Below, piece after piece: positions 39,903 through 49,486 of a stretch of 64,000 nucleotides of DNA. Both the position numbers and the translations under genes were made by a program. Source of the stretch: an uncultured Lactococcus sp. GTDB lineage: Bacteria; Bacillota; Bacilli; Lactobacillales; Streptococcaceae. Under the pieces are notes generated by a model. The model was given only the letters and a program-made list of their open reading frames with translations. It was not told where the DNA came from and made no database searches. Positions within the stretch are counted from its first letter, which is position 1, and every line of letters starts with the position of its first letter. The stretch lies in NCBI RefSeq assembly GCF_934191625.1, contig NZ_CAKPUG010000001.1, positions 310,001-374,000 on the forward strand, in the 5' to 3' direction.

Positions 39903-41186
39903 ATGACTGCAAGTTTTGAAAAAACTGGTGTTAACACTGGTACACTCTCATTTTCAATCGACCAAGAAACAATCAAAAACGGTCTTGACAAAGCTTTCAA
40001 TAAAGTAAAAGGTAATATCTCAGTACCTGGTTTCCGTAAAGGTAAAATCAGTCGTCAAATGTTTAACCGTATGTACGGTGAAGAAGCTCTTTTTGAAGAA
40101 GCTTTGAATGCTGTATTGCCAACTGCTTATGATGCTGCTGTAAAAGAAGCAGGGATCGAGCCTGTTGCTCAACCAAAAATTGATGTCACTAAAATGGAAA
40201 AAGGTTCTGACTGGGAATTGACAGCTGAAGTAACTGTTAAACCTGAAGTAGAACTTGGTGACTACAAAAACTTGGAAGTTTCAGTAGAAGCAACTAAAGA
40301 CGTTGCAGATGAAGAAGTTGAAGCACGTTTGACACAAGAACAAAACAACCTTGCTGAATTGACTGTCAAAGAAGGTAAAGCTGAAAACGGAGATACAGTA
40401 GTTATCGATTTCGTTGGTTCTATTGATGGCGTTGAATTTGAAGGTGGAAAAGGTGCGAACCACAGTTTAGAACTTGGTTCAGGTCAATTTATTCCTGGTT
40501 TTGAAGAACAACTTGTTGGTACTTCAGCCGGTGAAGAAATCGATGTGAAAGTGACATTCCCAGAAGACTACCAAGCTACAGATCTTGCAGGTAAAGAAGC
40601 AGTATTTGCAACTAAGGTTAACGAAGTTAAAGCAAAAGAAGTTCCAGAACTTGACGATGAATTAGCAAAAGATATTGATGAAGAAGTTGAAACTTTGGAT
40701 GAGCTCAAAGCTAAATTCCGTAAAGAACTTGAAGACGCTAAAGCAGAAGCATACAACGATGCTGTTGAAACTGCAGCTATCGAAACAGCCGTAGCTAATG
40801 CTGAAATCAAAGAAATTCCTGAAGAAATGATTCACGAAGAAGTTCACCGCGCAATGAATGAATTCCTTGGTGGAATGCAACAACAAGGAATTTCTCCAGA
40901 AATGTACTTCCAAATCACAGGTACAACTGAAGAACAATTACACGAACAATATCAAGATGATGCTGGTAAACGTGTACGTACAAACCTTGTTATCGAAGCA
41001 ATTGCTAAAGCAGAAAACTTCGAAACTACAGATGAAGAAGTTAAAGCTGAAATTGCTGACTTAGCTGCACAATACAACATGCCTGTTGAACAAGTTGAAA
41101 AACTACTTCCTGTTGATATGCTCCAACACGATATCGCAATGAAGAAAGCTGTGGAAGTTATCACAGATTCAGTTAAAGTTAAATAA
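39903..41186 (+). CDS. tig: Trigger factor
   Basis: Ribosome-bound chaperone and peptidyl-prolyl isomerase. The ribosome-binding signature [11 protein letters not shown] is near residues 41-51, the FKBP-type PPIase domain ([30 protein letters not shown]) spans about 155-245, and a helical C-terminal chaperone domain follows. Length 427 is normal. Strong codon bias suggests high expression. AAGGAG precedes the ATG, and a large terminator follows. Confidence 0.97.
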   Translation: MTASFEKTGVNTGTLSFSIDQETIKNGLDKAFNKVKGNISVPGFRKGKISRQMFNRMYGEEALFEEALNAVLPTAYDAAVKEAGIEPVAQPKIDVTKMEKGSDWELTAEVTVKPEVELGDYKNLEVSVEATKDVADEEVEARLTQEQNNLAELTVKEGKAENGDTVVIDFVGSIDGVEFEGGKGANHSLELGSGQFIPGFEEQLVGTSAGEEIDVKVTFPEDYQATDLAGKEAVFATKVNEVKAKEVPELDDELAKDIDEEVETLDELKAKFRKELEDAKAEAYNDAVETAAIETAVANAEIKEIPEEMIHEEVHRAMNEFLGGMQQQGISPEMYFQITGTTEEQLHEQYQDDAGKRVRTNLVIEAIAKAENFETTDEEVKAEIADLAAQYNMPVEQVEKLLPVDMLQHDIAMKKAVEVITDSVKVK

Positions 41187-41202
41187 TCACTTTATGTAAA
41201 AA

Positions 41203-41242
41203 TAAGAACTCATAGCTATAGCTATGGGTTCTTATTTTTTTT
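41203..41242 (+). terminator. Rho-independent terminator of tig
   Basis: Long stem AAGAACTCATAGC / GCTATGGGTTCTT followed by ATTTTTTTT. Confidence 0.92.
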
Positions 41243-41331
41243 CAACGGATGATTTGATGTCAATTCAAATTTTTGACATTAAGGATAGATAATGGTTTAA
41301 TAGTTTAAAAATATAAACCAAAGAAAGAAGA

Positions 41332-41661
41332 ATGATGAAATTTGATAATTTAAAGCATGAACTGAATGAAGTCGGAGACTTTTTAATTGCCTTAGGGGAT
41401 GAAAAGAGGCAAGCAATCATTATTAAGTTACTAGAGAATAGTGATTGTAAAGGGATACAGGTCGGAGATTTAATCGAAGCAACTGGCCTATCCCGCCCGG
41501 CTGTTTCGCACCATTTGAAAATCTTGCGTCAAGCAAAGATAGTGAATTATCGTTCAGAAGGAACAAAAAACTTTTACTATCTTGAACATGACACGACACA
41601 AATTATGAAATTACAACATTTTCTAGATGAAGTAGAAAAGATAATGAAAGGAAAGAAATGA
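41332..41661 (+). CDS. ArsR-family transcriptional regulator
   Basis: 109-residue winged-helix protein: GDEKRQAIIIKLLE, recognition helix GLSRPAVSHHLKILRQAKIV, wing YRSEGTKNFYYL. No obvious cysteine metal site of the ArsR/SmtB type is visible (only one Cys near residue 39), so the signal may be redox or another cue. Two adjacent ATGs (41332, 41335) are possible starts. It overlaps the DJ-1-like gene by ATGA and likely autoregulates this three-gene operon. Confidence 0.88.
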   Translation: MMKFDNLKHELNEVGDFLIALGDEKRQAIIIKLLENSDCKGIQVGDLIEATGLSRPAVSHHLKILRQAKIVNYRSEGTKNFYYLEHDTTQIMKLQHFLDEVEKIMKGKK

Positions 41662-42335
41662 AAAAAGTTTTGATTGTAGAAACGAATATTAATCGTTACA
41701 AAAATACAGATGAAGCAACAGGACTTTGGTTAGGTGAGAGTGCAGAATTTGTTGATGAACTACAAAAACAAGGGATTTCTTATGATTTTGTTAGTCCAAA
41801 GGGTGGTTATGTTCCTCTTGACCCCCGAAGTATGAAATATATGGATGAAGCTATTTGGAAAATTTACGAGAATCACGATTTTGTCGAAAGAGCTTTAAAA
41901 AACACCTTGAAACCTGAGCAAATAGCTCCACAAGATTATAGTGCGATATACTTCACAGGTGGTCATGGGGTGATGTGGGATTTTCCAGATAATTCAGAAA
42001 TAGAAAGTATTGCCCAAGACATTTACGTGCAAGGTGGTTATCTCACTTCCGTCTGTCATGGTATCGCCGGATTGCTAAATCTTAAGAATAAAGATAATCA
42101 ATACATCATCTCAGGAAAAAAGATAACGGGATTTACGACAACTGAAGAAGTTATTGCTGGTAAGAAAAAGGTCGTGCCTTTTCTTAACGAAGAGGTGGCC
42201 AAAAGTCATGGTGCAAAATGGCGTAAAAAAAGGTTCTATAAAGAATTTGCTATCAAAGATGGTCCACTTATAACGGGACAAAATCCCTTTTCTGTAAGGG
42301 CAGTTGCTAAAATGCTTATAAAGGAGATTGCATAA
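41658..42335 (+). CDS. DJ-1/PfpI (Hsp31-like) family protein
   Basis: 225-residue class I glutamine-amidotransferase-like protein. The nucleophile elbow VCHGIAGLLN puts a cysteine near residue 132, and GGHGVMWDF near residue 99 is the Hsp31-type signature; members act on methylglyoxal or as chaperones. Translation is coupled to the ArsR gene before it (ATGA) and to the epimerase after it (shared A of TAATG). A reactive-carbonyl or oxidative-stress role is inferred. Confidence 0.87.
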   Translation: MKKVLIVETNINRYKNTDEATGLWLGESAEFVDELQKQGISYDFVSPKGGYVPLDPRSMKYMDEAIWKIYENHDFVERALKNTLKPEQIAPQDYSAIYFTGGHGVMWDFPDNSEIESIAQDIYVQGGYLTSVCHGIAGLLNLKNKDNQYIISGKKITGFTTTEEVIAGKKKVVPFLNEEVAKSHGAKWRKKRFYKEFAIKDGPLITGQNPFSVRAVAKMLIKEIA

Positions 42336-43255
42336 TGCAAACAATACTAGGAAGCAATGGACAGATTGGTCAAGAGCTGGCCAAGGAACTTTGTAAAAAA
42401 TATACAAAAGATATTCGACTCGTGAGTAGAAAACCACGCCGAGTAAATCCGACAGATCACTTATTTCCAGCAGATTTATTGAAGTTTGAGGAAGCGAGTG
42501 CAGCGATTGCTGGTAGTGAGATTGTTTATTTTACGGCCGGTTTACCTATGAATTCCATACTTTGGGAAGAGCAGTTTCCTCTCATGATAAATAATGTCAT
42601 CGAAGCTTGTAAGCTCCACCAAAGCAAGCTAGTTTTCTTTGACAATACCTATATGTATCCTAAAAATTCAAAAGTACAATATGAAAACACTAAATTTAAA
42701 CCGAAGGGAAGAAAATCAACAGTTCGTGCACAATTAGCAGAAATGGTAATGAAGGAAATTGAAAAGCATTCGCTTGAAGCTGTGATTTGCCGTGCCCCTG
42801 AATTTTATGGTCCAGATAATACGCAAAGCATAACAAATACAATGATCTTTAATGCAATTAAAGAAAATAAAAAAATAAAAATACCTTTGTGTGCCACTTC
42901 TTTGAGAACCTTGATTTGGACGCCGGATGCGAGCCGTGCAATGGCCTTAATAGGTAACAAAGGTGATGCTTACGGCCAAACTTGGCATTTACCGTGTGCA
43001 CCAAGTTTGACTTATCAGGAGATGATTGTTCTTTCGGAAAAAATTAAAGGAAAGAAACTTCAGTACACAACTATTAAGATGTGGCAATTCAAATTAGCCA
43101 GCCTTTTTAGTCAAAAAGCAAAAGAATTGAAAGAACTTCTTCCGCGTTATGCAGTAGATAATTTATTTAATTCAGATAAGTTTAAAAAGCACTTTCCAGA
43201 GTTTGAGGTTACAAGCTTTGAATCAGGAATAAAACAGGTACTTTTAGAAAAATAA
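42335..43255 (+). CDS. NAD(P)-dependent epimerase/reductase of the extended SDR fold
   Basis: 306-residue Rossmann protein. The glycine motif GSNGQIGQELA is at residues 6-16, and ARTCXX-type Tyr/Lys catalytic residues are not obvious in a YxxxK form, so it is an atypical SDR (NAD-dependent epimerase/dehydratase-like). Third gene of the ArsR/DJ-1 operon. Substrate unknown. The region after it (43256-43352) has no gene. Confidence 0.8.
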   Translation: MQTILGSNGQIGQELAKELCKKYTKDIRLVSRKPRRVNPTDHLFPADLLKFEEASAAIAGSEIVYFTAGLPMNSILWEEQFPLMINNVIEACKLHQSKLVFFDNTYMYPKNSKVQYENTKFKPKGRKSTVRAQLAEMVMKEIEKHSLEAVICRAPEFYGPDNTQSITNTMIFNAIKENKKIKIPLCATSLRTLIWTPDASRAMALIGNKGDAYGQTWHLPCAPSLTYQEMIVLSEKIKGKKLQYTTIKMWQFKLASLFSQKAKELKELLPRYAVDNLFNSDKFKKHFPEFEVTSFESGIKQVLLEK

Positions 43256-43352
43256 GGGCATGAGGAACTTCCCGATAACTTAGCTTAATTCATTTGATAT
43301 ACAGGGGGCAAAATGATAAACTTTTAAGGGTAGAGGAAAGGGATTGTAACGT

Positions 43353-44042
43353 ATGAAAGAGATAAAAAATATTATTTTTGACTGGGACAATACACTCTTT
43401 CCTTTTAAAAAATATTGGGAAATAGCGCACCGTAAGGTATTTTTGGATTTGCTTGACTTTCAAGACGGTTTTTCTATAGACGAATTTATGACAAGATATC
43501 GAGAATTGGATGAGCAACTTTGGCCCATGGTTCATGAAGGAAAATTGACGATTGAACAGTTGCGTGAAGAACGGGTGCGCCAGGTTTTGGATCACTATGC
43601 GATTCACTATAAAGAAAATTTTGTGCGCTTGTTTTTTGATATTTTTCTAACAGCTTTGCTTGAAGAAATAAAAATTGATCATGATTTACTATCTAAAATA
43701 CAAGCTATTTCCCAAAATTATAATATTGCTATTTTAAGTAATGGGGAGAGCTGGGAGCAAAGGGAAAAGATTAAACGCTTTGGCTTTGAGAACCTTTTTC
43801 CTGTTTATATTTCAGCTGAAACAGGCTTAACTAAGCCAGATAAAGCTGCCTTTCTCAATATTTTAGAAAAAGAAGCCTTTCAACGCGAAGAAACACTTAT
43901 GGTTGGAGACTTACTCGAACATGACATTATTCCCGCAAAAGAACTTGGTTTAGTCACTGCTTATATAGGATATGATGATGAAGGGATTGCAGATAAAACC
44001 TATGAGAGCATTCAAGCCTTCCTTAAAGACTTTTTGAAATAA
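43353..44042 (+). CDS. HAD-superfamily hydrolase, YjjG-like
   Basis: 229-residue HAD phosphatase: motif I DWDNTLFPF (nucleophile Asp near residue 10), a helical cap, motif II ILSNG near 124, motif III lysine in GLTKPDKAAF near 158, motif IV VGDLLEHDI near 186. YjjG-type enzymes remove phosphate from (often non-canonical) nucleotides. GAGGAAAGGG precedes the ATG. The tRNA-Arg promoter follows directly. Confidence 0.87.
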   Translation: MKEIKNIIFDWDNTLFPFKKYWEIAHRKVFLDLLDFQDGFSIDEFMTRYRELDEQLWPMVHEGKLTIEQLREERVRQVLDHYAIHYKENFVRLFFDIFLTALLEEIKIDHDLLSKIQAISQNYNIAILSNGESWEQREKIKRFGFENLFPVYISAETGLTKPDKAAFLNILEKEAFQREETLMVGDLLEHDIIPAKELGLVTAYIGYDDEGIADKTYESIQAFLKDFLK

Positions 44043-44048
44043 AGAAAC

Positions 44049-44077
44049 TTGAAATTTCCATTGTTTTCCTGTAAAAT
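44049..44077 (+). promoter_or_regulatory. Promoter of tRNA-Arg(CCG)
   Basis: TTGAAA, 17-base spacer ending TG, TAAAAT. Confidence 0.8.
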
Positions 44078-44093
44078 GATAGAGTTATCAGTG

Positions 44094-44165
44094 CCGTCTG
44101 TAGTGTAATGGATATCACGCAAGATTCCGGTTCTTGCGATGGGGGTTCGATTCCCTCCAGACGGA
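44094..44165 (+). tRNA. tRNA-Arg (anticodon CCG)
   Basis: 72-base cloverleaf: acceptor CCGTCTG/CAGACGG, short D arm, anticodon stem CAAGA/TCTTG around TTCCGGT (anticodon CCG, reads CGG), T arm with GGTTCGATTCC, discriminator A. The acceptor is read as starting with C, which is uncommon; shifting it one base left leaves an unpaired first base. CCA is not encoded. Confidence 0.9.
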
Positions 44166-44189
44166 TAAATTTTTTATTTTGAGCGCTGG

Positions 44190-44219
44190 AAGACATTGTG
44201 AGAAGCACAATGTCTTTTA
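44190..44219 (+). terminator. Terminator after tRNA-Arg(CCG)
   Basis: AAGACATTGTG / CACAATGTCTT perfect 11-bp stem and T run. From here to 44355 nothing but the rnz promoter region is visible. Confidence 0.88.
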
Positions 44220-44355
44220 CATTTGGAAATTCTTTTTTCTTACTTGATAAACAAGGAGAAACGATTAAAGATAGGCATCAAAGTAGAAAATGTTTTTTAT
44301 TTGATTCCATCAATCAATGAATAGGACAGAACATAATTAGAATATTGGGGAAGAT

Positions 44356-45288
44356 ATGGATATTCAATTTTTAGGGACGGGCGCAGGACAGCCGTCACGA
44401 ACACGAAAAACACAAGCGATTGCTTTGAAATTACTCGATGAACGTAATGAAATATGGCTATTCGATTGTGGTGAAGCGACCCAACATCAAATTTTGGAAA
44501 CGACAATTAAGCCAAGAAAAATTACCAAGATTTTTATTACACATTTGCATGGCGATCATATTTTTGGTCTACCGGGTTTTTTATCAAGTCGTTCTTTCCA
44601 AGGTTCCAGTAAAGATGAAGAACAGACGGACTTAGAATTATATGGACCAAAAGGTTTGAAAAATTTTGTGACGACTGCTTTACGCATGTCGGGCTCACGC
44701 CTTGGATACAAGATTAATTTTCATGAAATAGAAGCTCCAGACAAGATTTTTGAAGATCAAACTTTTGAAGTTTACGCTGATACTTTAGATCATACAATTT
44801 TCTGTTTGGGTTATCGTGTAGTCGAAAAGAATCGCCCCGGTGAATTAGATGCAAGGGCCTTGACAGCAGCTGGCCTACCTTTCGGTCCGCTCTTTGGCAA
44901 GATTAAGAGTGGCGAAACAGTAGAACATGATGGGAAAATATTCCATCCAGAGGACTATATTGGCGCAGATAAGCAAGGAAAAGTGGTAACCATTCTTGGA
45001 GATACACGTCGTACACCAAGTGCTGTTCGTTTAGCTGTTGGTGCAGATCTTTTAGTTCATGAAGCAACTTATGAAGCAAAAGAGTCAAAAATGGCTCGTC
45101 GACACGGACATTCAACCTCAAAGCAAGCGGCAGATGTTGCCCAAGAAGCTGGTGTAAAGCGCTTGTTGCTTACTCATATTAGCGCACGCTATGTTGGTCC
45201 ACTAGTGGCTCAGCTGTCGCAAGAAGCACGAGCTGTCCATCCGAATTCCTATGTGGCGAAAGATTTTTATGAAGAAAAAGTTGAGTAA
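44356..45288 (+). CDS. rnz: Ribonuclease Z
   Basis: 310-residue endonuclease that trims tRNA 3' trailers, needed when CCA is not encoded, as for both tRNAs in this window. N-terminal [10 protein letters not shown], zinc motif [13 protein letters not shown] near residues 61-73, HEATYEAKE (near residue 235) and the last histidine [15 protein letters not shown] precedes the ATG. Its end overlaps the SDR gene by 20 bases. Confidence 0.96.
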   Translation: MDIQFLGTGAGQPSRTRKTQAIALKLLDERNEIWLFDCGEATQHQILETTIKPRKITKIFITHLHGDHIFGLPGFLSSRSFQGSSKDEEQTDLELYGPKGLKNFVTTALRMSGSRLGYKINFHEIEAPDKIFEDQTFEVYADTLDHTIFCLGYRVVEKNRPGELDARALTAAGLPFGPLFGKIKSGETVEHDGKIFHPEDYIGADKQGKVVTILGDTRRTPSAVRLAVGADLLVHEATYEAKESKMARRHGHSTSKQAADVAQEAGVKRLLLTHISARYVGPLVAQLSQEARAVHPNSYVAKDFYEEKVE

Positions 45289-45916
45289 AAAGAATATAGT
45301 AATTACAGGCGCTAGTGGCGATATTGCACAAGCGCTCATACAGCGCTTAGAGGAGCATAATCTTATTTTAATCAGTCGCTCACTTCCTCGGCCACTCATT
45401 CCTGAAAAAGTGGATATTCTTATTAACAATGCAGGGTTTGGAGAGTTTACGGAGTTAAGCAAATTAACCGACGAGCAAATTGATGAAATGTTCAAAGTGA
45501 ATGTAATAGATCTGATTAAGCGAACTCGTGATTTGCAACCGCAGCTGCAAGTAATTAATATTGCATCCATAGCAGGTAAATTGCCTACAGCTAAATCAAC
45601 AGTATATGCAGCCTCAAAAGCTGCTGTTCTTGCTTTTTCGGATGCCTTACGTTTAGAAAAACCAGGTCTTATTGTGACGACAGTCAATACAGGGCCCGTT
45701 CGGACAAAATTTCACAAAAATAATGCAGACTATCTTGAAAAAGTAGGCCAAAATGCAGTTAGTGCAGAATACGTTGCGGAGAAAATTGAGCAAGTTTTAG
45801 GAAAAAATAAAAGAGAGTTGAACTTACCGGTTCAGCTGGCTTTCGTTGCGAAAGTTCGTGCTCTTTTTCCAGGTCTCATAGATAATATAGGGAATAGGTT
45901 TTTTAATTATAAGTGA
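45269..45916 (+). CDS. Short-chain dehydrogenase/reductase
   Basis: 215-residue classical SDR: cofactor loop [12 protein letters not shown] near residue 14, NNAGFGEF near 52, catalytic Ser in NIASIAG near 102 and YAASK near 115, then NTGPVRT. I start at ATG 45269 (MKKKLSKKN), inside rnz. A TTG 12 bases later is also possible. It belongs to the rnz-SDR-recJ-apt chain. Substrate unknown. Confidence 0.87.
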   Translation: MKKKLSKKNIVITGASGDIAQALIQRLEEHNLILISRSLPRPLIPEKVDILINNAGFGEFTELSKLTDEQIDEMFKVNVIDLIKRTRDLQPQLQVINIASIAGKLPTAKSTVYAASKAAVLAFSDALRLEKPGLIVTTVNTGPVRTKFHKNNADYLEKVGQNAVSAEYVAEKIEQVLGKNKRELNLPVQLAFVAKVRALFPGLIDNIGNRFFNYK

Positions 45917-45948
45917 ATCTTTAAAAAAGCAGACGTAGTGGAGGAAAC

Positions 45949-48183
45949 TTGATTAAATCAAAATATATATGGAATTTAACTGAGTCAGACTTATCGGATG
46001 AGTTTCTTAAGTTAAGTAAAAAATATAAGCTAGACACACTAGCAGCGCAAATTTTGTGGCAACGTGGTATAAGATCAGAAGAGGAGATGCAAGCTTTCTT
46101 GAATCCTGATCTTCAACAGCTACATGATCCATTTTTGCTACATGATATGGAAAAGGCCGTTCAAAGAATTTTATCAGCAATTGAAAATGGGCAAAACATC
46201 TTAATATATGGTGACTATGATGCTGATGGTATGACGGCGAGTTCAGTGATGAAATCAGCATTAGATGAATTAGGTGCGGAAGTCCAGGTTTATCTTCCTA
46301 ACCGCTTTACTGACGGCTATGGACCGAATCTTGATGTCTATAAATATTTCATTCAAAATGAAGATATTGACTTGATTATTACAGTAGACAATGGTGTGGC
46401 TGGTCATGAAGCTATAGCTTATGCACAGAGTCAAAATGTTGATGTAATTATAACTGACCACCACAGTATGCCCGAAGAACTGCCCGAAGCTTTTGCTATT
46501 GTGCATCCCGAACATCCTGAGTCAGTATATCCTTTTAAGTATTTGGCTGGAGTAGGAGTAGCTTTTAAGGTTGCAACAGCACTTTTAGACTATATCCCTT
46601 CAGATATGCTTGACTTAGTTGCTATTGGGACAATTGCTGATATGGTTAGTCTCACCGATGAAAATCGTATCTTGGTAAGTCACGGGCTAAAAGTATTAGC
46701 TCATACTGAGCGAGCAGGTTTAATAGAACTTATGCGTCTTTCAGGGACTGATTTTGAAAAGGTAAGCGAAGAGACTGTTGGTTTTCAAATCGCACCACGT
46801 TTGAATGCATTGGGGCGCCTAGACGATCCAAATCCCGCAATTGAATTGTTAACGGGCTGGGATGAAGAAGTGGCTGCCGAAATTGCACAAATGATTGATG
46901 AAAAAAACAGCGAGCGTAAAGTGATCGTAGAAAATATCTTTAATCAAGCCCTCACAATGATAACGGATGAGCCAGTGCAAATTCTTTATCATCCAGATTG
47001 GCATAAAGGTGTTCTAGGTATTGTTGCTGGGCGTTTACTTGAGCAATTACACAAACCCATAATCATGTTGGCGGAAGAAGAGGGAATTCTTCGAGGATCA
47101 GCACGTTCGATTGAAAACTTTAATATTTTTGAAGCACTCAATGGACACCGTGAGCTCTTTATCGCCTTTGGTGGTCATAAACAGGCTGCTGGCATGACCT
47201 TTGCCTTAGAGAATGTGGAAGCAATCAAGCAAGTGATGCTTGATTTCATCCGCGAAAACGACATTGATATGTCAGGGAAAAGTTCACTAGAAGTTCAGGG
47301 GAGGCTAGAGTTTGACCAGATAAGCTTAGAGACGATTAGAAGCTTAGAGAAATTGGCTCCATATGGTATGGATAACCCTAAACCTCATTTTCTCCTTACG
47401 GATTATCAGGTTGAACAGGCTCGAAGTATGGGGAAAGACAATAGTCATCTCAAACTTAAGTTAGTACAAAATGGACAAGCTTTAGATGCTGTTTACTTTG
47501 GGCACGGTGCTGAAAGTTTAGAATTCGAGCAAAGTGCCACAGAGCTTGTGGGTACCCTATCGAGCAATACATGGAATGGTACAACAACCGTTCAGCTAAT
47601 GGTGGCTGATGCCAGAGTAAATGGTGTAGAACTTCTGGACATTCGAAGCCGTCAAGTTGAATTGCCAAAAAATACAATACGTTTTGTCCATAATGAAGTG
47701 AAAAATGGTACAATAGAAGAAGTGCTTATTATTGAGGAAGCCCCAACCGATAAGGATGCCTTATCTGCTTTGACAGAATTAATACGTGAGCAAGATTTTG
47801 AATTGATTTATTTCCAAAATACAATCAAGAAAAATTATTATTTGACGGGAGCGGGCACGCGTGAGCAATTTGCGCGTTTCTATAAAGCAATTTATCAATA
47901 TCCTGAGTTTGATATACGCTTTAAATTGAAAGATTTAGCAAATTATTTGAAGATACCAGATATTTTACTGATAAAAATGATTCAAATATTTGAAGAGCTG
48001 AATTTTGTAACCATTAACAATGGCATGATGAGTGTAAATAAAGCAGCAGAAAAGCGTGATATTTCTGAAAGTAACATTTACCAAGAACTAAGAGAAATTG
48101 TTGCTTTTCAAGAGCTTTTTGCCTTATCCCCAGTCAAAGAAATTTATAAAAAATTAAAAGAGGAAGATGCACATGCAACTTAA
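45949..48183 (+). CDS. recJ: Single-stranded-DNA exonuclease RecJ
   Basis: 744-residue 5'-3' ssDNA exonuclease for recombination and mismatch repair. DHH-family motifs [14 protein letters not shown] near residue 84 and TDHHSMPEE near residue 171, DHHA1 with [12 protein letters not shown] near 405, an OB fold and a Lactobacillales C-terminal domain. The start is TTG at 45949, preceded by GGAGG. Its last 11 bases overlap apt, the conserved recJ-apt order. Confidence 0.95.
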   Translation: MIKSKYIWNLTESDLSDEFLKLSKKYKLDTLAAQILWQRGIRSEEEMQAFLNPDLQQLHDPFLLHDMEKAVQRILSAIENGQNILIYGDYDADGMTASSVMKSALDELGAEVQVYLPNRFTDGYGPNLDVYKYFIQNEDIDLIITVDNGVAGHEAIAYAQSQNVDVIITDHHSMPEELPEAFAIVHPEHPESVYPFKYLAGVGVAFKVATALLDYIPSDMLDLVAIGTIADMVSLTDENRILVSHGLKVLAHTERAGLIELMRLSGTDFEKVSEETVGFQIAPRLNALGRLDDPNPAIELLTGWDEEVAAEIAQMIDEKNSERKVIVENIFNQALTMITDEPVQILYHPDWHKGVLGIVAGRLLEQLHKPIIMLAEEEGILRGSARSIENFNIFEALNGHRELFIAFGGHKQAAGMTFALENVEAIKQVMLDFIRENDIDMSGKSSLEVQGRLEFDQISLETIRSLEKLAPYGMDNPKPHFLLTDYQVEQARSMGKDNSHLKLKLVQNGQALDAVYFGHGAESLEFEQSATELVGTLSSNTWNGTTTVQLMVADARVNGVELLDIRSRQVELPKNTIRFVHNEVKNGTIEEVLIIEEAPTDKDALSALTELIREQDFELIYFQNTIKKNYYLTGAGTREQFARFYKAIYQYPEFDIRFKLKDLANYLKIPDILLIKMIQIFEELNFVTINNGMMSVNKAAEKRDISESNIYQELREIVAFQELFALSPVKEIYKKLKEEDAHAT

Positions 48184-48685
48184 AGATTACATTGCAACGA
48201 TTGAAAATTACCCAACAGAAGGTATCGTTTTTCGCGATATTTCACCACTTATGGCTGATGGAAATGCCTACAACTATGCTGTTACTGAAATTGTGCAATA
48301 TGCACGCGATAAAGAGATTGATGTAATTGTTGGCCCAGAAGCGCGTGGTTTCATCGTTGGTTGTCCAGTTGCTTTTGCACTTGGTGTTGGTTTTGCGCCT
48401 GTACGTAAACCAGGAAAATTACCGCGTGAAGTCATTTCAGCAGACTATGAAAAAGAGTATGGAACAGACACACTAACAATGCATGCTGACTCCATTAAAC
48501 CAGGACAACGTGTTTTGATTGTAGATGATCTCCTGGCAACAGGTGGTACAGTTAAAGCTACAATTGAGATGATTGAACGTTTGGGTGGCATCGTTGTAGG
48601 TTGTGCTTTCTTTATTGAACTTGACGATCTTAAAGGACGTGAAAAACTCGGAAATTATGACTATAAGGTCTTAATGCATTACTAA
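48173..48685 (+). CDS. apt: Adenine phosphoribosyltransferase
   Basis: Salvages adenine to AMP with PRPP. The PRPP motif [16 protein letters not shown] is near residues 118-133, and GFRDISPL-type entry ([12 protein letters not shown]) is near 19. 170 residues from ATG 48173 (MQLKDYI), the usual family length; an ATG six bases earlier is too close to the GAGGA ribosome site. It overlaps recJ. No clear terminator follows; 48686-48821 holds the rpoE promoter (TTGACA near 48758). Confidence 0.95.
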   Translation: MQLKDYIATIENYPTEGIVFRDISPLMADGNAYNYAVTEIVQYARDKEIDVIVGPEARGFIVGCPVAFALGVGFAPVRKPGKLPREVISADYEKEYGTDTLTMHADSIKPGQRVLIVDDLLATGGTVKATIEMIERLGGIVVGCAFFIELDDLKGREKLGNYDYKVLMHY

Positions 48686-48821
48686 TTTTAGAACCTTAAA
48701 ATTTCACTAAGCTAGGCTGAAAACAATAAATAACGAAACATCTTAAATCCGTTTACATATTGACAATGAAGCGAATTTAATATAATATAGAAAAAGAAAA
48801 TCTGAAAGAGAGCAAAAAAGT

Positions 48822-49382
48822 TTGAAAATTGAAGCATTAGAAGGACAAAATATCGAAGAACTTTCAATGATTGAAGTTGCTCATGCAATTTTGGAACAAA
48901 ATGGTAAGGAAATGGCTTTTGCGGAAATCTTGAATGCAGTTCAAGACTACTTGAAAAAGTCTGACAATGAAATCAAAGCCACAATTGCACGTTTTTACAC
49001 AGAAATGAACACAGATGGTAGCTTTATTCCATTAGGAAATAACGTTTGGGCACTCCGCTCTTGGTACGCGATCGATGAAATCGATGAGGAAGTAATTGCT
49101 CTTGATGAAATTGACGACGAGGAAGAAAAAACAACTAAAAAACGTACAAAAGTTAATGCATTTGGTATCGAAGATGAAGTGGATCCTGAAGATGAACACA
49201 TCGATAAAGGAAATGATGCCGATGACATGACTTATGATGATGAGAATCCAGATGATGAAAAAGATGAGGTTCAAGCTTATGATGCTGAACTTGCTGAAGT
49301 TGAACTGGATAACGTGGATGAAGACGTTGAACTTGATGAAGAGGACGACGATGATGACGACAGTGACTCAGAAGAGAATTAA
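48822..49382 (+). CDS. rpoE: RNA polymerase delta subunit
   Basis: 186-residue delta factor of Firmicutes. The folded N-terminal HARE-HTH domain (about 1-90, [20 protein letters not shown], then [12 protein letters not shown]) is followed by a very acidic, disordered tail of Asp/Glu runs. Delta speeds RNA polymerase recycling and promoter selectivity. The start is TTG at 48822 after GAAAGAGAG. It stands alone here, not next to pyrG. Confidence 0.94.
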   Translation: MKIEALEGQNIEELSMIEVAHAILEQNGKEMAFAEILNAVQDYLKKSDNEIKATIARFYTEMNTDGSFIPLGNNVWALRSWYAIDEIDEEVIALDEIDDEEEKTTKKRTKVNAFGIEDEVDPEDEHIDKGNDADDMTYDDENPDDEKDEVQAYDAELAEVELDNVDEDVELDEEDDDDDDSDSEEN

Positions 49383-49387
49383 AATCT

Positions 49388-49417
49388 AAAAGAGTGAGGT
49401 CCCTGACCTCGCTTTTG
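49388..49417 (+). terminator. Terminator after rpoE
   Basis: AAAAGAGTGAGGTC / GACCTCGCTTTTG hairpin with a short T tract. Confidence 0.7.
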
Positions 49418-49486
49418 TGAATATTACCCAACAAACTTACGCTTTACCTTTCAAAAGAAAGGAGAGCGTGATAAGGAGGATTAACC

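Noticed and set aside
44256..44330. Possible small ORF with GGAG and an ATT start before rnz
   Set aside because: Only 18 codons from a non-standard start, no conservation cue, likely part of the rnz leader.
49153..49434. Minus-strand frame opposite the acidic tail of rpoE
   Set aside because: Arises from the repetitive Asp/Glu codons of rpoE read in reverse; histidine-rich low complexity.
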